Of a stretch of 64,000 bases of DNA, positions 48,665 through 63,510 are shown one piece after another. The stretch covers positions 188,088,604 through 188,152,603 of the forward strand of contig NC_092520.1 of assembly GCF_037038585.1 (NCBI RefSeq), given 5' to 3'. This DNA comes from Patagioenas fasciata (Eukaryota; Chordata; Aves; Columbiformes; Columbidae). Below the pieces are notes generated by a model. It searched no databases. It was given only the letters and a program-made list of their open reading frames with translations, and was not told where the DNA came from. Numbering within the stretch: the stretch's first letter is position 1; each line of letters begins with the position of its first letter. The position numbers were made by a program, and so were the translations under genes.

Positions 48665-49915
48665 TACTCCCATGCTGCTTAGTCCAACATCAGTCCTGGG
48701 AGAAATAATAGGAAAACTGAAAGACCATTCAATTAATAAATTATTAAAACATAGGAATATAATTAATGCTAGTCAACACAGTTCTGAGCAAAATAAGCCT
48801 TGTCAAACAAATCTACTTCTGTTCTTTGATGAGATTTCAAGTTAGGTTGCCAAAGGTAATGATGTAGGTATAATACATGTCAACTTTTGTGTGCCTTTTG
48901 ACTTAGTATCATTCGATATTCTAATTAAAAATACAGCACTACACAATATCAATAAAGGATGTTTTAACTGGATTAAGAATTGGCTAACGAACATGCATAA
49001 GAAAGTAATCAGCAAAGGCTCAGCATCAGAAAGAGGGGCTCTTCAGTCTTGCACTACTCAACAGTTCCACCAGTGATTTGGGACTAAAAATAAAACCAAC
49101 CAAGAATAATAAATACTTTTTATAGTGAGCACATTGAAAGAAAGTGTGTTGCCAGGCAGTCAAATACACATCTGAATATGCTGGAGGAAGAAATACAGGA
49201 TGCCACAATTGAGAAAACTGAATGGAGAAAACACTGGAAGCAATGAGTCTGTAAAGAATTTGGGGTCATAATAAGCCAGTAACCCAGCAGGAGTGTCCAG
49301 GTGATACTATAGCAAGAAAAGGAAAATGGCATAAATGAAGTAGCAAATAGGGGCCTGGCTTTATTCTGCTTTTATTTATGGCACGGGAGATATCAATAAT
49401 GGAACGGTAAAAATGTTTCTACCCTTAAGATTTTTAAAACACTGTTTGAAAATTAAAAAGGTGCAGAAAAGAACTATAGATGTAACTGAAGACAGAGGAA
49501 AGTGTGTTTCAATTAAAATTTAAAGAAACTTGGCTATGTCCTTGTTGTCAAATTGAAATTTGTGGGAAATGCTGGAGTGACAGGATCTTTGAGCCAGCAC
49601 AGAAAGCATGGCAAGAGCCACTGGCCACAGGCTGATGTTAGACAAACTCATATCAGAAATTGTGTGAATAAACAGCTAAATACTCAAAAGCAAATGATCT
49701 AACTGTTGTTTTCTTCAAACTAAGGGTTGATGACTTCCTGGAAGTTATGCATTAGCCAAAGTCAAGATAACACTTTTATCAAATAATGTCTAGACTCACA
49801 GGTGAATACTAGGATAATAACTGAATGGAATACAAAGGCTGTGATTTAAGGGGAATTACAATGAGTGGTCTAATAGCCCTTTCTGTGTTTAGATTTCATG
49901 GATTTTTGGATCTGA
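48665..49915 (+). mobile_element. Ancient CR1/L3-type LINE, reverse-transcriptase 3' half
   Basis: The segment starts at TTAGTCCAACATCAGTCCTGGGA and passes through AGGAATATAATTAATGC, CCTTGTCAAACAAAT and TTTGATGAGATTTCAAGT. Around 48880-49060 the translation reads FDLVSFDILIKN, then NWLTN, matching the CR1 reverse-transcriptase motif FDLVPHDILI...WIKNWL. The conserved YADD-box region is eroded. The 3' end near 49870-49910 (GGTCTAATAGCCCTTTCTGTG) resembles the CR1/L3 end CTAATGG(T/C)CCCTTCTGGCC. Frameshifts and stops make it a dead copy. It lies 5' of TFEC, opposite in direction. Confidence 0.82.
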
Positions 49916-52900
49916 CAAATGGCTATTATAATACCAGCCTTTTCTTTTATGAAAAATTCCCTCTGAATTGAATAAATGTTTATATCTCTGCTACAAAATA
50001 ATATATTTAATTATAGTTATAGTATACTGGACAGAACTCAGTAGACTTAACTACAGTTTGCCATTTATGCTGGATGTCAGTTTGTTCCAGTGTTTTTAAT
50101 AGCTTTTGAAGTAAAATGTCTCATCTTGATAGGATCGCCTCATTTATCTTTGGTCCTGAACACACCTCTCTGAAACTGTTTGAGTTATGGGACTTCATGT
50201 TCTTTTCAGTCACTGTACGAGAAAATAAGCATCTAATTATGAACTTTTAAATTATTAAAATGTTCTGTAAGTACCCAAAAAGTCTAATTCCATTTTAAGA
50301 TAAGAAACACAGTTACAACACAGACTATTTTAGCTCTATTTCTGAGGATTTTCAAATGGATTTTAGGGGTTAGATAAAAAGCTTTTTTAGTGATGAAATA
50401 ATCCTTTTTAACTTCTATTACAAATGAACATCAGTTGTTTGTTTGTCCTGCTCTTTCTATAAAACTTTTTGAGAAAAGCACATTTGTGAAATTATTTCAT
50501 AATAAAATGAAATTTCAATTTAACTTAGCAATTATACACTTCCATTCTATCTCAAAAACTATCACTAAATAATGTAGCTGTTCACTTTCATGTTTAGTTT
50601 ATAGAAGTGTGTGTGATTATGTCAATTAATTACTTAAGCTAAACACAGTAATTAATTTTTAAATGTGAATATTTTTCTTATTGGAACTTTGATCTGACTA
50701 GATGAGACCTTCTCCATTAATATGCATGAAGAGAGAATACAAAGCAAAAGGCATCGAATCTGGCAAGTCACAGCTGTGTTTAGTTGATGCCTTACAGAAG
50801 TTTTCAAGTTAAGAACAAATTCTCATGTGACTCTAATGCACTTTTTTTTTTTCTTATTTAACCTTTGACATCATATTCATCAGGAACTTGTGAATGTTCT
50901 TTCAAGGGTGAAGACACTGAAGAAGAAACATTTTAAAGTTCTTAGGCAAAGGTCATGTCTTCAACAATGACTGCTGCTTCTGTATTTTGGTATCCCAATG
51001 TCTAAAAATAGCTGATAGTTGTAGGGTAGAATTGAAGCATCGGAAATTCTCCATCATGCTGTCAACCATTATGAAAAGCAAAAGGAATGTGAGAGCAAAA
51101 GAACTGCAGAATAGACTTTGCAGAAACCAGTGCTGGGAAAGGAAACTCTGCACAGCACAGGCAGCAGAATGACATTTCTCTCAGGGACAGAAGACCAGCA
51201 GAGCTCTCAGGGCTGTGGCTATTAGAGGCTCAATCTTACAGCTAGACATTTCTCGTCAAATTCCTGTGCAGATGCAGGGATTTTGATAGAATTTCCCCAT
51301 TGTGGTATTCTCTAGCACTCACTGAGCATTGATGGAGCTCAGTCCTTTCAGGTATTCCTCGGTGCTAACCTCCTTGAACAATCAGAAATGAGTTGGGGGA
51401 AGCCAACTACCTCCACCAAGCAGGTACAGAGACATTATCAAAGCAAGCACTGCCATTTCCACGGGTATACCTGACTCACTCTTGGCTTCTTAATTGAACT
51501 CCTGCAGTTAAGATACACAAAGCTCTGATGGCTCCTTATCCTTCACCAGCTTGACTTCTGAAGAAAGGATCCCTAAGGTCTTGAGGCCAGCTTGTCATGT
51601 TTTAAAATAACAATGAATCTCAATGACTTTGTGGTCTTCACTGGCAGAAAAGCCACAAGGTTTTAACATTACACTATAAAAACAGTCTATAAGGTTAAGC
51701 AAAGCAAACTACAGGAAGTATTTTTACAAAACTATCCTTTTGATTTAAGTTAGAATTTAAGCTGAAAAATCTAAACTGTGAATATAACCAAGCACTACAG
51801 TCAATAGGCCACACAAGCATAACGATGGACCACAATCAAATTACAAAACTCCAGCTAATATCCTTACTTTGACTCTGCAGTGACCCTTGCCATGCTCTCA
51901 TTGATTCATGAGATCTGTGAATATAGTAAATCTTTACTGTTCCAGCTCCTCTTTAGTGTTGGTGTTATTAAAGGACAGCGAATGTGACTCTTGCATTCGA
52001 GAACAGAAAGAAAATTTTTGCACAGATGTTTAAAGAGATAAGTTCTGATACCTTTACTTAATTATTATCTTCAGAAGTAATTCAAATTAGGTCAGCTACT
52101 AAGTTTTTATTCAAGGAAAATCAGTTTTGAATATGGAAAGCACAATCATCTGGTTTTTTAGATAAAAATTGTGTGCTAGTGAACTTCTACCAGTGCAGTT
52201 TGTTCGTTCTTTGTAGAACAAAATAGAAGCTTTAAAAGTTCTTCTATATTTGTCAATTGTAACAAATAGCACAGATCCTTAAAAATTACAGACACAACAG
52301 CATGGGAAATCTGAAACTAGAATGATGTATTTTATTCAGAGATTCAAGATTTTCTGACAAATATCATATATTAAACAAAACATAGGTTTCATACAACACA
52401 GGTTGATACAGGAATAATTAAAATGCTTGCAGAGATGAAGGTTTGTATTGTAATGTCAGCATTTTAACTATTTAACTTCAGAAGAAATCACTCAGAAAAG
52501 ACAAAAGATTACTATATTATGGAGATACATACAGTCTGTTTTGTTATCCGTATGTAAAGTCTGAAATATAGGTCTAATACTGGAGAGAACCAGTAGGTGT
52601 GTATACTGTCTTTGTGTGTAGATGAGAAAGTCAGATGGCTGAACTTCAAAATGAATAAACCAAAGGAATGAAGATCACTAGTGTGATGGCTACTTTAGTA
52701 AATTTCTGAATAGTTTCAAAAGACTCCTTTGGTTTCTAGCTGTTTTCATGTGACAACTATAATTTTCTCCTTTGTACCTCACTTTAAAGGTTAAGAGAAC
52801 TCTGAGAGATATCAGCCTCAAAAAGTATGAAGAGGGAGCATGAAGTAATAAGTTTGCCATTGTTTGCGTTATTTGTGATGCAATGATGACAGTAATATCC

Positions 52901-53797
52901 CTTCTGTGCAGTTACAGGTGACAAACACTGCTAGAAGCTAGATCTGAAAAGTGTATTTTCCTGGTATGTAAGGATATGGACATGAAATATAATGTGGGTA
53001 AAAGTACTGATTGTAAAATTCTAAGAGGAGAAAATCGTACTTTGGAATTTGAGTATGCCGATATTTTTGAGGGAGGGATATGTCTTTTTGTCCTTAGTTC
53101 TTCATTTCATTGGGCAAGTAGCAGGCATTCAGCATTTAGATCCATTTGGTCTATTTTGTGTTCAAATACATTTTATGGTTGTAAGTAGCAATGAGTCTGA
53201 CCATGTACCATGCTTCACGATACTGTTGGCATGCTCTTCCTGGGGTTAGCAAACATTACATTCAGTACCTGAACACCAGGTACAAATCAGTGTATGTTTC
53301 GGCAAAATACTTCCACTTACGTTCTGAGAGTAGTAACATTGGATTTACAGTGCAGTAATTATGTGGTCCTTTAAATATTTTAATCATTTCATAGGATTTA
53401 TGTTAGACACTATCCTTACAAATAAGAGTTAAAGAGCCTAGTTATTAGTGAAAAACACCTAACATTACCAGATACTAAAATAAATATAAATTTTCAACTA
53501 AAATTTTATTTTGAGGAGTCTCTTCTGAACTGTGGTTTTGCATGTTTGAGTCTGAAAATATATATATCTGCTAAAGAGAAGGGAAGCCAAAAATTAATTT
53601 GGAGAGCACTTATGGAGTGCAAGGCTCCAAACACTTCTGTTTTGCTGTACTCTGCATTTGACTGGAAATCTCACAAAAATAGCATAATTTATACTTTCGG
53701 TCCTGAACTGAGCAAGCAGTCTTTCCTTTTGACATGTATTTAAACATGTATTTAACCTTAGTTCACAACATGTTCAATTTAGCAGTAACTCGATTAA

Positions 53798-53842
53798 CAA
53801 AAGAAAAAAAAAAGAAAAATGGAAAAAAAAAAAAAAAAAGAG
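53798..53842. repeat. A-rich low-complexity tract
   Basis: Two long A runs broken by single G, and by TGG, including an uninterrupted A17. Similar shorter homopolymers occur at 16172-16186 (A15), 31565-31580 (A16), 34902-34918 (T17) and 57763-57778 (A16). Confidence 0.9.
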
Positions 53843-56800
53843 AGAAGATATTAATACCATATCTGATGTACAACAGATCAAAATTCAGTCCCTTTTATAA
53901 TTACTTAAATTGTGAAAACAGCCTTTAAAAACCTCTAGAACAGGAACTGCTGTTAAAACACCACAAATAAAATCAAAAGGCAGCCTACCAGAAATAAGCA
54001 CATGTCCTTCAGTGTTAGAGTTTCACTTTACAGCATTTACATTTCAATTCAGGTACACCAAACAGTTGTGCACTTAAACACTATGAAATAGGAGCTGGAA
54101 GAGTGATATTTGGGTAAGCTCAAACTACTCAACAATTTTCAGCCAATATCCACTAAATAAAAACACATTAAGTAATGAAAGATGATTGATTTTAGTGGGA
54201 TTAATCAAGAGAAAATCTCACTTAGTTTAAATGAGAGTTCTTTGTGAATATGGAATTAAAGATTATGACTGGTAAGTCATTATAAAGAGTATTAATTATA
54301 AGCTGTCCTAATATGGAGGAAACATACAAGTTAAAAATAAGTTATGTTAGAATTGTCTAGAAAAATTATAGTCATAGCTATGTATATGTGGGAAATCTTT
54401 TCCCCCCACTTTTTTCTTTTACTTGAAAGTAACAACATTTAATAATGAAAACTGTATTTAAAAGAGTCTTTTGTATGTTGCCACAGAACATTCAGCAGGA
54501 AAACATTAGTGTTTGTACTGCAACGAAGAGGTGTGCGGTGAATATTAACACTAAGACTTAGCAAGTGAGTTTATTAGTATTAACACATTTATTTAATTAT
54601 CAAGAGAGGTAATTAGCATTTATGAGCATAATCAGTAGGTCATGCTATGGAAGGAAGGCAAACAGTAGTCTCTTAGGTCTGCATTAAGAAGATGACAGAT
54701 ATAACAGTGATTCCATCACACATGCAAAATAAAACAAGAACCAATTAGCCTGATTTTCACCACACAGTTGAAGTGCAGAAATGCTGGTTTTCCAGCAGAG
54801 TTACCTACCAGCAGATGCTGGATTTCTATCTGTTTTATCACCTTTACAAAGCAGCATCGCCCCAGAGCCCAGATATCCAAACACAGTAGGGCAAAAAAGA
54901 AGAGACTGGTACAAATCTGGCCATGAATAATGTATGTCGTTGTTTGTGTATATCCTGTTGCTTTGAGGGAGATAAAGGAGAAGTTATTCATGGGGGTATT
55001 TCCTTAACTCTGGCTGGAATTTCAGTTAAAGAAATGATACAGCACTTTTAAGGAAAGAAACTTCATATCTGTGTTTTAAATGTGTTATTAACCGAAGAAT
55101 AGATGCTAAAAGAAATCAATAGCATAACAATATGGCTATGTTAGCAGTTTCCTTCAATTGTTTTGTCAGTTTGTCATCGCTGTTGCCATTCAAAAGACCG
55201 CAGAGCCTAAACAGAAGCAGAAGTCTTCTTTTTACAGTCTTTTATTATTATAATCTAGAATAAGATAATTATCTTCAAGTTCACAGTTCCAGTTTATTCA
55301 GCACTGTTTGAAAGTAGTTTAACAACACAATTTATTGAGATTTACCTGGACTCATCACCTTTTCCTTAGCTGTATGCAGAGCACATATGTAAGACAATTA
55401 CATTTTGGTAACGCCCCTATTATTCTCAGTCAAGTCTAGATTTATCCTTACATTGGTGTCCCTCAGGACCATCCCACAGAATTAATGGGTGCTTGCCAGA
55501 GTGGAGAAGGCTTTCTAATGGAAAACTGACAGAAAGGACAGCATAGGTAAATCTGGTCTCAAACTGTAGCTGCACTGGTCTCTGAACTGTTTATTTGCCT
55601 TGTTCCTGCTTTGACCCCATCTGTACAAGTGCACAGCTGACTGCTACAACAGGATGGTCTCCATAAAGGGTCATGGTATCCTGACCTGAAGAGTATGAAA
55701 TCCTGTTACTTGAAGTGAAGAATTCCTCATGTCCCTTCCCATGGCTAGATCTCCAGCAGAATAATTTAGCTTGTCACATTAATCCATGATTCTCCAGCTC
55801 AGCTAAATTTAACCCACATTTTCAATTTCTGAAGCAAGATTTACATGTCAACTACTAAAGTTTCATTTCCAAAGGTACACTTTACATTATTGTAGCTTTT
55901 TCTCTCTTTAGAAAAATTTATAGTGCAGTTGAGTGGAAATTTACATTTGACAAGGCAAGTGAAAAGGTCCTTTTCAATTATATCACCAACCCCCTTTTCT
56001 GCATGAAGGTCTCCATAAACATTCAACGAGAGACTGAGCATAGCAATATCTGTAAAGAATACCCAAGTCACCTGAGATTTGCAGACAGAATTATCCTCCT
56101 ATTTGCTGGAAAGCTTTGAGGAAATATTCAGAGTAGTGGGAAGAGCAGGAATTGCTGACTCGAGATGAACAGGTGCAAAATGAGAACTGTGTTTAACTTG
56201 ATTATGAAAGAGGAAAACACTGTGACTAAGGAAAATTAGAAAAGTTAGACCAGCTGGCTGACAATGTATGTAGAAAAAATAGGTCTGGACAAAAGCTGTC
56301 AGAAAACTGGGTGATGGAAAGAACATTAATTTCAGTTTCTACTTAGAAGATATTTTAAGTATCTCTGTATTCCCAGACAGAATACTTGAAATAAAAAATG
56401 AAGACCTTCATCAAGAAAATAGGTAGAATAAAACTGTGAAAGAAAAGAAAGATGGGTCAGTCATAATGAAAACTGAACAACTTTAAAAGAAGAAAAAGAA
56501 AATAAAGATAAAACAATTAAACAAGGTGGGAGGTAGACAAAACAAAAACAACCAAAGAACACCAGAACATAAGAATAATAATAGATTTATACCCTATTCC
56601 AGTTTCCTAGTGGATAGTTTACTTAGGTGCCAAGCCTGAAACTGCACTAGCAATAGGCAGAATGAAGCAGTTCTGTTATAATAAACACGAAGGACTGGAG
56701 TTCCTAGTGCCTCAGCCAGAAAGCCCCTTGCCAGCATGGGCTGAGGATCATACAAAAGACTACCAGTAAAACAAGAAACACTGCTAATCCCCACCAGACT

Positions 56801-59800
56801 TTTGATCATTTTATGGATCCAAAGTAGACCTGGTTGTTTTGTTGCTAGGGTTTTCTTCAAGTTGGCAAAATTTGGATGAGACTGTGAATAGGCAGGCAAA
56901 TAATTTAAAGCTTTAACTGCTTCATTAAAGAAAATTCCTGTCTATCCCCCCTTATAGACAAGACAGTACCAGCAGTACAGTTACACTGCCAAAGGATGTA
57001 CACAGAAGCTTATTTGAAATAGATTTTGTCAAAGTGTGCAAGGTGTGTGTCCACTGTGGAAAAACTAACATGGATGGGAGGGGAAAGGTGTCTCAGGAAA
57101 GAGCAGCCCTGAATGACAGCTAATTTGGTTACTAATTGTACTTTGAATCTTGAGAAGTAAAGGACCAGGAGATTTTTTGTTTGTTTGTTTTTTGTTTTTG
57201 GTCTAAGAATTCAGTAAAAGCCACAGAAAACTCCATAGTAAACATTTCTTCTCCTGATCCCAGTACACAATCTCGATTTCAGTGTACTGGGTATGCAGTA
57301 GTCCCAGCATTTAGACTTCAATAATAACAAGTGTGTGTTACAAGAGAGATGAACGTGGCTATCAGTTTCCTAAACTTACCTTTAAAGCCCACCATCTGAG
57401 AGGTTTGATATAAGATACTCTGGGATTCCCTTGATGTGACAGATATAGAAAAAAGTCTTTGCATAGAGGCAAGACAAGTAAAAATGGTTCATGGTACCAG
57501 CAACAGTAAAATTCTAAGTGTTTTTACTGTAGGCTTCAGATCTGGATACTGTCTCTGAAGAAAATGTATGGAGAGTAAGAAAAAGCAAAAGTCTGGTAAG
57601 GGATTGAAAAGAGAGAATTACAGTAAGTGACCTGTACAGCAGTAGGAAATAGAATAGATATCATCCACACTTTGATCAATGACATCAATCTCAGATTCTG
57701 CCTTATAGCTGTACAGTAAAATCAACCAGTTTTAAAATAGAGTATATAAAGTATTGCAAATTAAAAAAAAAAAAAAAACAAAACACCACAAAAAAATACT
57801 CTTCAGGGTTGTGATCCTGTATTAGTAGGTAATGGAAGTTGAAAAGTTGAAGGCCATGTCTCTATCCTCCCAAGTCAATAGCCTCTCAAAAGCTTTAACA
57901 ACACAAGGAAGACAGAAGGTGGACACAAAAGTAGTGGTTGACTTGAGGTACAATGAAGAAACAAAAGTATTTAACAAATATCAATTCTCAAGAATCAGTT
58001 CATTTCTTCTGTTTCTCTACAACTTTTGTAGTTTCACAGTTTTTGATTCTACAAGCAAATAGTTTTTATTTAACCTACTTATTTCCAATTCTCAAATTTT
58101 GTGTTAGTTAATTAGGAGCTTACTTTGTCTCTACCTACTTCCACCTCATTGGGGGTGGAGGGTAGGAGAGGGGGGATTGTTTGTTTTTGTTTAATCACTG
58201 CTTATTGCTACAAGAATGTCTTTATCCTTGCTAATACCTTTCTAGGCCCTGATACTGCAACTACCTACACTTTTTCCATTTTATCCTACCAAGGGCTTTC
58301 ACTAATTTCAAGGGAATACTCACATGGTAATTGTTTGTAGGACTGAATCTTTAAGTAGTAATTGTCAAGGACGTCCTGCATTAGTGAGCTGTGAAACACA
58401 TCCTTAAGAAGTGTACCACTCTTTGGTTGCGTGACAAAGAAGTCATATTTTATGCCCATTTACGTTACTGAGAACTGTGCATAAAAGCTTTTTTAAAGGA
58501 TTTGAATTTTCAGCATACAGCTATAATGTTTTATGAGATTTCATCTTCTGCTCTTGAAAGCAATAAAAATTTTGGCTAACCAAAGGACATGTATGTCTTG
58601 GAAGAAGCAAAATGACTAGCTGGCATTTCTCGGCTTAAGTTAACATTCTTTAATCACCAGACCATGTTGTGTCTCCACTACACTGGATTCTTCCTGAATG
58701 CAGCAAAACAGTCATGCCATTCATAGGAAAATCACTCTTTCTGCAACTCTCGCCAGTAATTTGAATTACAGTGGATTTGCACTCGGGAGTTCCATGTATT
58801 CAGTCCATGTCCTTCATACATTTTCCCTCTATGGCCTTGAGCAAAATATTTAATCTATTTTCCTTTATAAATATGAATAATAACGTTTATTTATCAGTAT
58901 TATTATATCTTTTTCATTCCAGAAAATCTTTGGGGCAAGGATTATTTCAGTCCCACTGGGACAATTGCGCCTCCTCTTCACTGGGACCTTTAGTTGAAAC
59001 ATTTCTTCTACTACAACTGCTACCAATAATAATTCCTTACTTATCCCAGTAAAAATACAGAGCAAGCAATTTTATATTTCAATACAAGACATACAGTTTT
59101 GAAGCTAAATATAAAAATTCAGTCTCATGTAACTATTTCCTTAGCAGCATAAGATTTATTCTCCCAGATTTTCTATAGCAATCTGTTAAGAAATAAATTG
59201 CTTCATCACAACAGCCTAAGCTGGGTTTTTTTGCGTGTGGGTTTGGTTTTTTTTCTAACTAGTAAAATATATTTACAATGTAAACACTGATGCAGGTTAA
59301 TTTTTAATCTATAAGGGCTTGATAAGAGCATATTAAAGTCTGGATATACCCTCTCATTTTGTCCTTTTATTGATAGAACTTGATGTTTCTATCCTTAACT
59401 AGAAATGTCTTGCCTGCTCATGTTTATGCAACACAGATTTTTTGGGAGAGAAAAAAAAAAAAGAGGTACTGTAACATCAGAAGGAAACATCAAAGGACTA
59501 GTGGCAACATCTTAAGGCTTTTATCAAAGTAGTAAGGGAATGCATTAAAGCAACAATATATGTAGCTTACAAATGATAGGACTATCAAATTCAACAGTAT
59601 GTCTGATGAACATAGAGGACACATTTGACATGCAGTCTTTGTTTTAAAATACAGACTTGAACAGTGGTTTTGCTTTCAAAACTATGGGAGAAATATTTAA
59701 AAGTTTTATACAAAAAAAAAAGAAAAAAAAAGGAAAACCAGGTCTTTAGGTTGCCTCAATCAATGCAGCTGCAGTAGAGTCAAAGGCAGTCAAGCCCACT

Positions 59801-61119
59801 AACTCCTGACAACATTATACTTTTATATTTTGTGTCTTCAACACTAAATAGATATATGTTAGGCTTTTTATGCCTCTGTACTTTTGTACCTATATGAGAA
59901 TTGAGAAACGGAGTACTGGGATATGGTCTAATGAATAAGAAGTGTAGATAGTTCTAGTAGCTCAGAACAAGTCTGTTAGGAAATTGTGGAACATGTCCAC
60001 AAAATATTTTGTTTCCCAAAAGTATTTCAAGCATCTCCAAGCTGGCTTCATTTATTAGGAAAAGGTTATTCATTGTTTTCTTTTTATCCCTAAAGCTTGC
60101 ATTTATACAACTAGTAGAACCACCACCATGAAAAAAATTCCAGAACTGAATGAATTATACACAGTCTCACCTTGAGCCCAGCCCCAACCCCTGTGTGAAG
60201 CACAGTTGCCTATTCTGTTTACATTTATGGCTTTAGCAGCCTCCCATAGGAAAAATATATGGATTATGAGTCTACCCCAGGAAGATACAGCCTTTCTCTC
60301 AGTCTCTGCAGTAATAACTGGCTACAAGTCCCAGCTAACCCCAGGCCCAGACAATACAGCTTGTGGTCCCAGTAATTCCACTAACTGCTCCTGGTATGTT
60401 GCTACTGCTCACTGCTGTTAATATGCAAAAAGGCTTCATATGTTGGGGGATGATAACCATTCACCAGTTTTACAACTAAAATAACTGGGAGTTCATATAA
60501 AACTAGTTCAGATAGAGCTGAGTTTAAAAGCTAGTTCTGTTATACGTGTGTATGTGTATATAGATATGTATTTTAATAGCCTAGTCTAAGACATAGTATC
60601 ATACTGAGAGTTTAGAAGTGAGCCAGCCCCTCATAGCAGCAAGACAACACACAGAAAACAATTAATTTCCATAATAAGAGATCTGACCATTTAGTTCATG
60701 AGAAGAGTACATGTGAAAAAATGTTCTGGGTCTAATTCTTGCCATTTATTCCTGCTGGATCATTACTCCATTAGTTGTGTTTTCTGGAACCACGGAATCC
60801 TGGTCAAGAAAGACAAGGAAGAAATAACAAATGTTCAGCATCACTGTATCCCCTCTGCATTCCTGTTTCACCCCCACTGATGTGCCGTGAGTGTGTCAGT
60901 CTGTGTAGGGTGATGTAGGGATGCTAAACAGCTGCTTTCTCTTGATTTGGAGCTCTTACAACATGTTCTGTGAATCTGAGGGCTGTAAATTCACAGGCAG
61001 CTGCTAATCCGGGTAGAGACGAAAAGCAATGGATAAAAAATAGCATAGGGACTGGGAAATAAGGAACGGAATCACAAACCTCAGCTGCTGGGGTTTTATT
61101 GCAATGCACAGAATTTAGG

Positions 61120-61167
61120 AAAACAAAAACAAAACAAACAAACAAACAAAAAACACACCAAAAAAAC
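61120..61167. repeat. (CAAA)n simple repeat
   Basis: AAACAAAAACAAAACAAACAAACAAAC followed by A- and CA-rich sequence, in the 5' flank of TFEC. Confidence 0.88.
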
Positions 61168-63460
61168 CAGGTGATTCCTCTTTACTGTGTCATTTTTATT
61201 TGCTTTTGGATAATGAGCATTCTGTTTTTCAGTATAGGATGTGACAGAATTAGGCTGGCAGCAATGCTCCTATGGCCAGAGAGCAGAACACTCTCTCAGG
61301 GCAGAAGGTCGGTATTCAGAAAGTAGTTATTATTCTTGAAAGTGTAACTCAGAATCTCAGGGGAAAACCAAGATATTTGCTTGTATGCATCAGGTCCCCA
61401 GACTGATTAATGCTCACTACAGCAGAGATATATGGATCTTTCTTTCTAATAGCTCTTCCACGAGCCAGATCCAAAACTATTTTTGCACATCCTCTCTCAT
61501 CACAAGCTCTCCACACACTGATACTAGTTCAAAATGTCAGCAGGTCAAAAACGTCCACTATATCTTATTATTATTTATCTATTGCACTATAGTAGCATAG
61601 AGAAGTGGTGGTAGAGCACAAGGTAGGAATGAAATGGGGTTCCAGCCCATCATCATCACTTATATCTACCCTCTACCACGTTGGCAGCCCAGCACCTGCA
61701 ACCTGCTTGACCCATGCAACTGCACAGACAGTAGCCATGTGTCTCCTAAAAGCCTGTGGTATACCAGAAACTCCTCATGCTATACATTTTGCAAACTCAG
61801 AACAAAATTTCAGGCTCTGCCCCATGTCACACGTTGCTCAGGAGGCACAATCAGCCGAGAGTTATAACCACCTGCTTTACAACATGGCGGTTTTCCTGCT
61901 TTTTGAACATGACTGGAAATTTTTGAGCTCCCGAGTGCAACTCTGATTTTGAAATAAACTTTAAAGGTCTTGTTTCTCTAATACTGGTAAAAATCCAATA
62001 TATAAAAACCTCTTTGTTAAAACTGAGGCAGTCAAAAAGGCTGAGTAATTTGACAAACACACATTTCTGCCTATCTATTAGAGAGTTTGATCAGGATCTC
62101 ACAGATTTATGAAAGAAGTAATAATAAATACAGCTCTGAACCAACAAGAAAGAGAGCAGGAATGAGAGAGGGGGAATACACATTCAGTGCCTGTTAATTG
62201 TCTTGCTATATGGTCCTCCGTGCTTGTGGGAAGTCATGTTTTAGAAACATTCATGCAGATATCCAGCAGAGAGCACGGTATCCTTTTCAGTAGGCTTACT
62301 CATACATCTGCAACAGCTAATGAAATAACTTCTTATGAATATTCAGAGTACTTTTGTTAATAATAAAAAGAAGGCACTGTAGTAGCCAGCCATTATGTAG
62401 ACTGGCACCAACTGTTCAACTTTTCTAACAGAAAAAAATAATTGTGTGTGAATTGGATTGCTCATCAAAGTAAGACAGATGTAGGAAGGAGGCAGGCAGA
62501 CACTGCAAACACTTGCATCCCTCCTCAGGCTCCACCTGGAACACCAGTTATTCAATTACCAGGACTTACCTCTACAATCCACACAACCTCATGCAGCACT
62601 GCACAATAGGACTATGTAGCTAAAGACTAGATAATATACACAGACAGTTTTTCCAAACTACAGCATGTTTGCAGACCTGTATCTTTCAATGTAGGAATTC
62701 TGAAAAAATAGCACTGAGCCAGACTGAGACCAAAAAAAACTAATGTTGGCCATTTCTGGGTTAGTTTAGATCCCAACTGCTATATAAAGTTTTACATTCC
62801 TGCAACAAGCATATCAACAGGGATACAGTTTCTAAATGTACCTAAGAGGTGTGGTAAACATACAGAGGCACAGTGACTCCTACTTAAGTGATGAAATTCT
62901 GAATTCAGATACATAAAGACGTATAGATATCATGCAGCTGAGCAGGCAGTGCTTATCCTGAAGACGTCCGCTACTCTTCCCCCCTCCACGCTTCCTTTCA
63001 AAGGAGAGCTCTGTCCTTGAGCACAGAGCAAAGGTAGACAAAAAGACATTTAGAGCATTCAGAAGATCTTTTTTGTTTTTCTAATTGGATCTTATACACT
63101 AAGCAGAATTCCTCCTCATGACTGAGCGAATAGAATTAAATTGCAATTATATAACCATGCAAGATTTTATTCACAAAACATCTACTAAACAATTGTCTAT
63201 AAATTAAAGTGTCTATTATTATTGGTGGGTTTGTCTCTCATTTTCACTTTTTCACAAATCTTCTTCCTGTGCAGGACCTCTTTTCAGATCCAGCTTTACC
63301 ATGACACTGGTAACAGATCCCTCAATGGGAGATGACCAAGCTGTAAACTCAACACAGCTGGCCTTTACTTAACTGTAAAAGAAAAAATCTCCTTCACATC
63401 TTTCTGTTCTGTAAAGAATGTGTAATTGAAATGATAACTTTAAATGGTAATTTATAGACA

Positions 63461-63510
63461 GTATATATATAATACATAATATATAATGTATAAATACATA
63501 TGTATATATT
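63461..63510. repeat. (TA)n-rich low-complexity tract
   Basis: Interrupted TATATA and ATACAT units, almost free of G and C. Confidence 0.85.

Noticed and set aside
56540-56600. AGAACATAAGAA word resembling the start of a reptile/bird repeat
   Set aside because: Similarity ends after about a dozen bases.
61605-61946. 113-codon open frame in the 5' flank
   Set aside because: No similarity to TFEC first exons or other proteins; overlaps another frame of equal plausibility.
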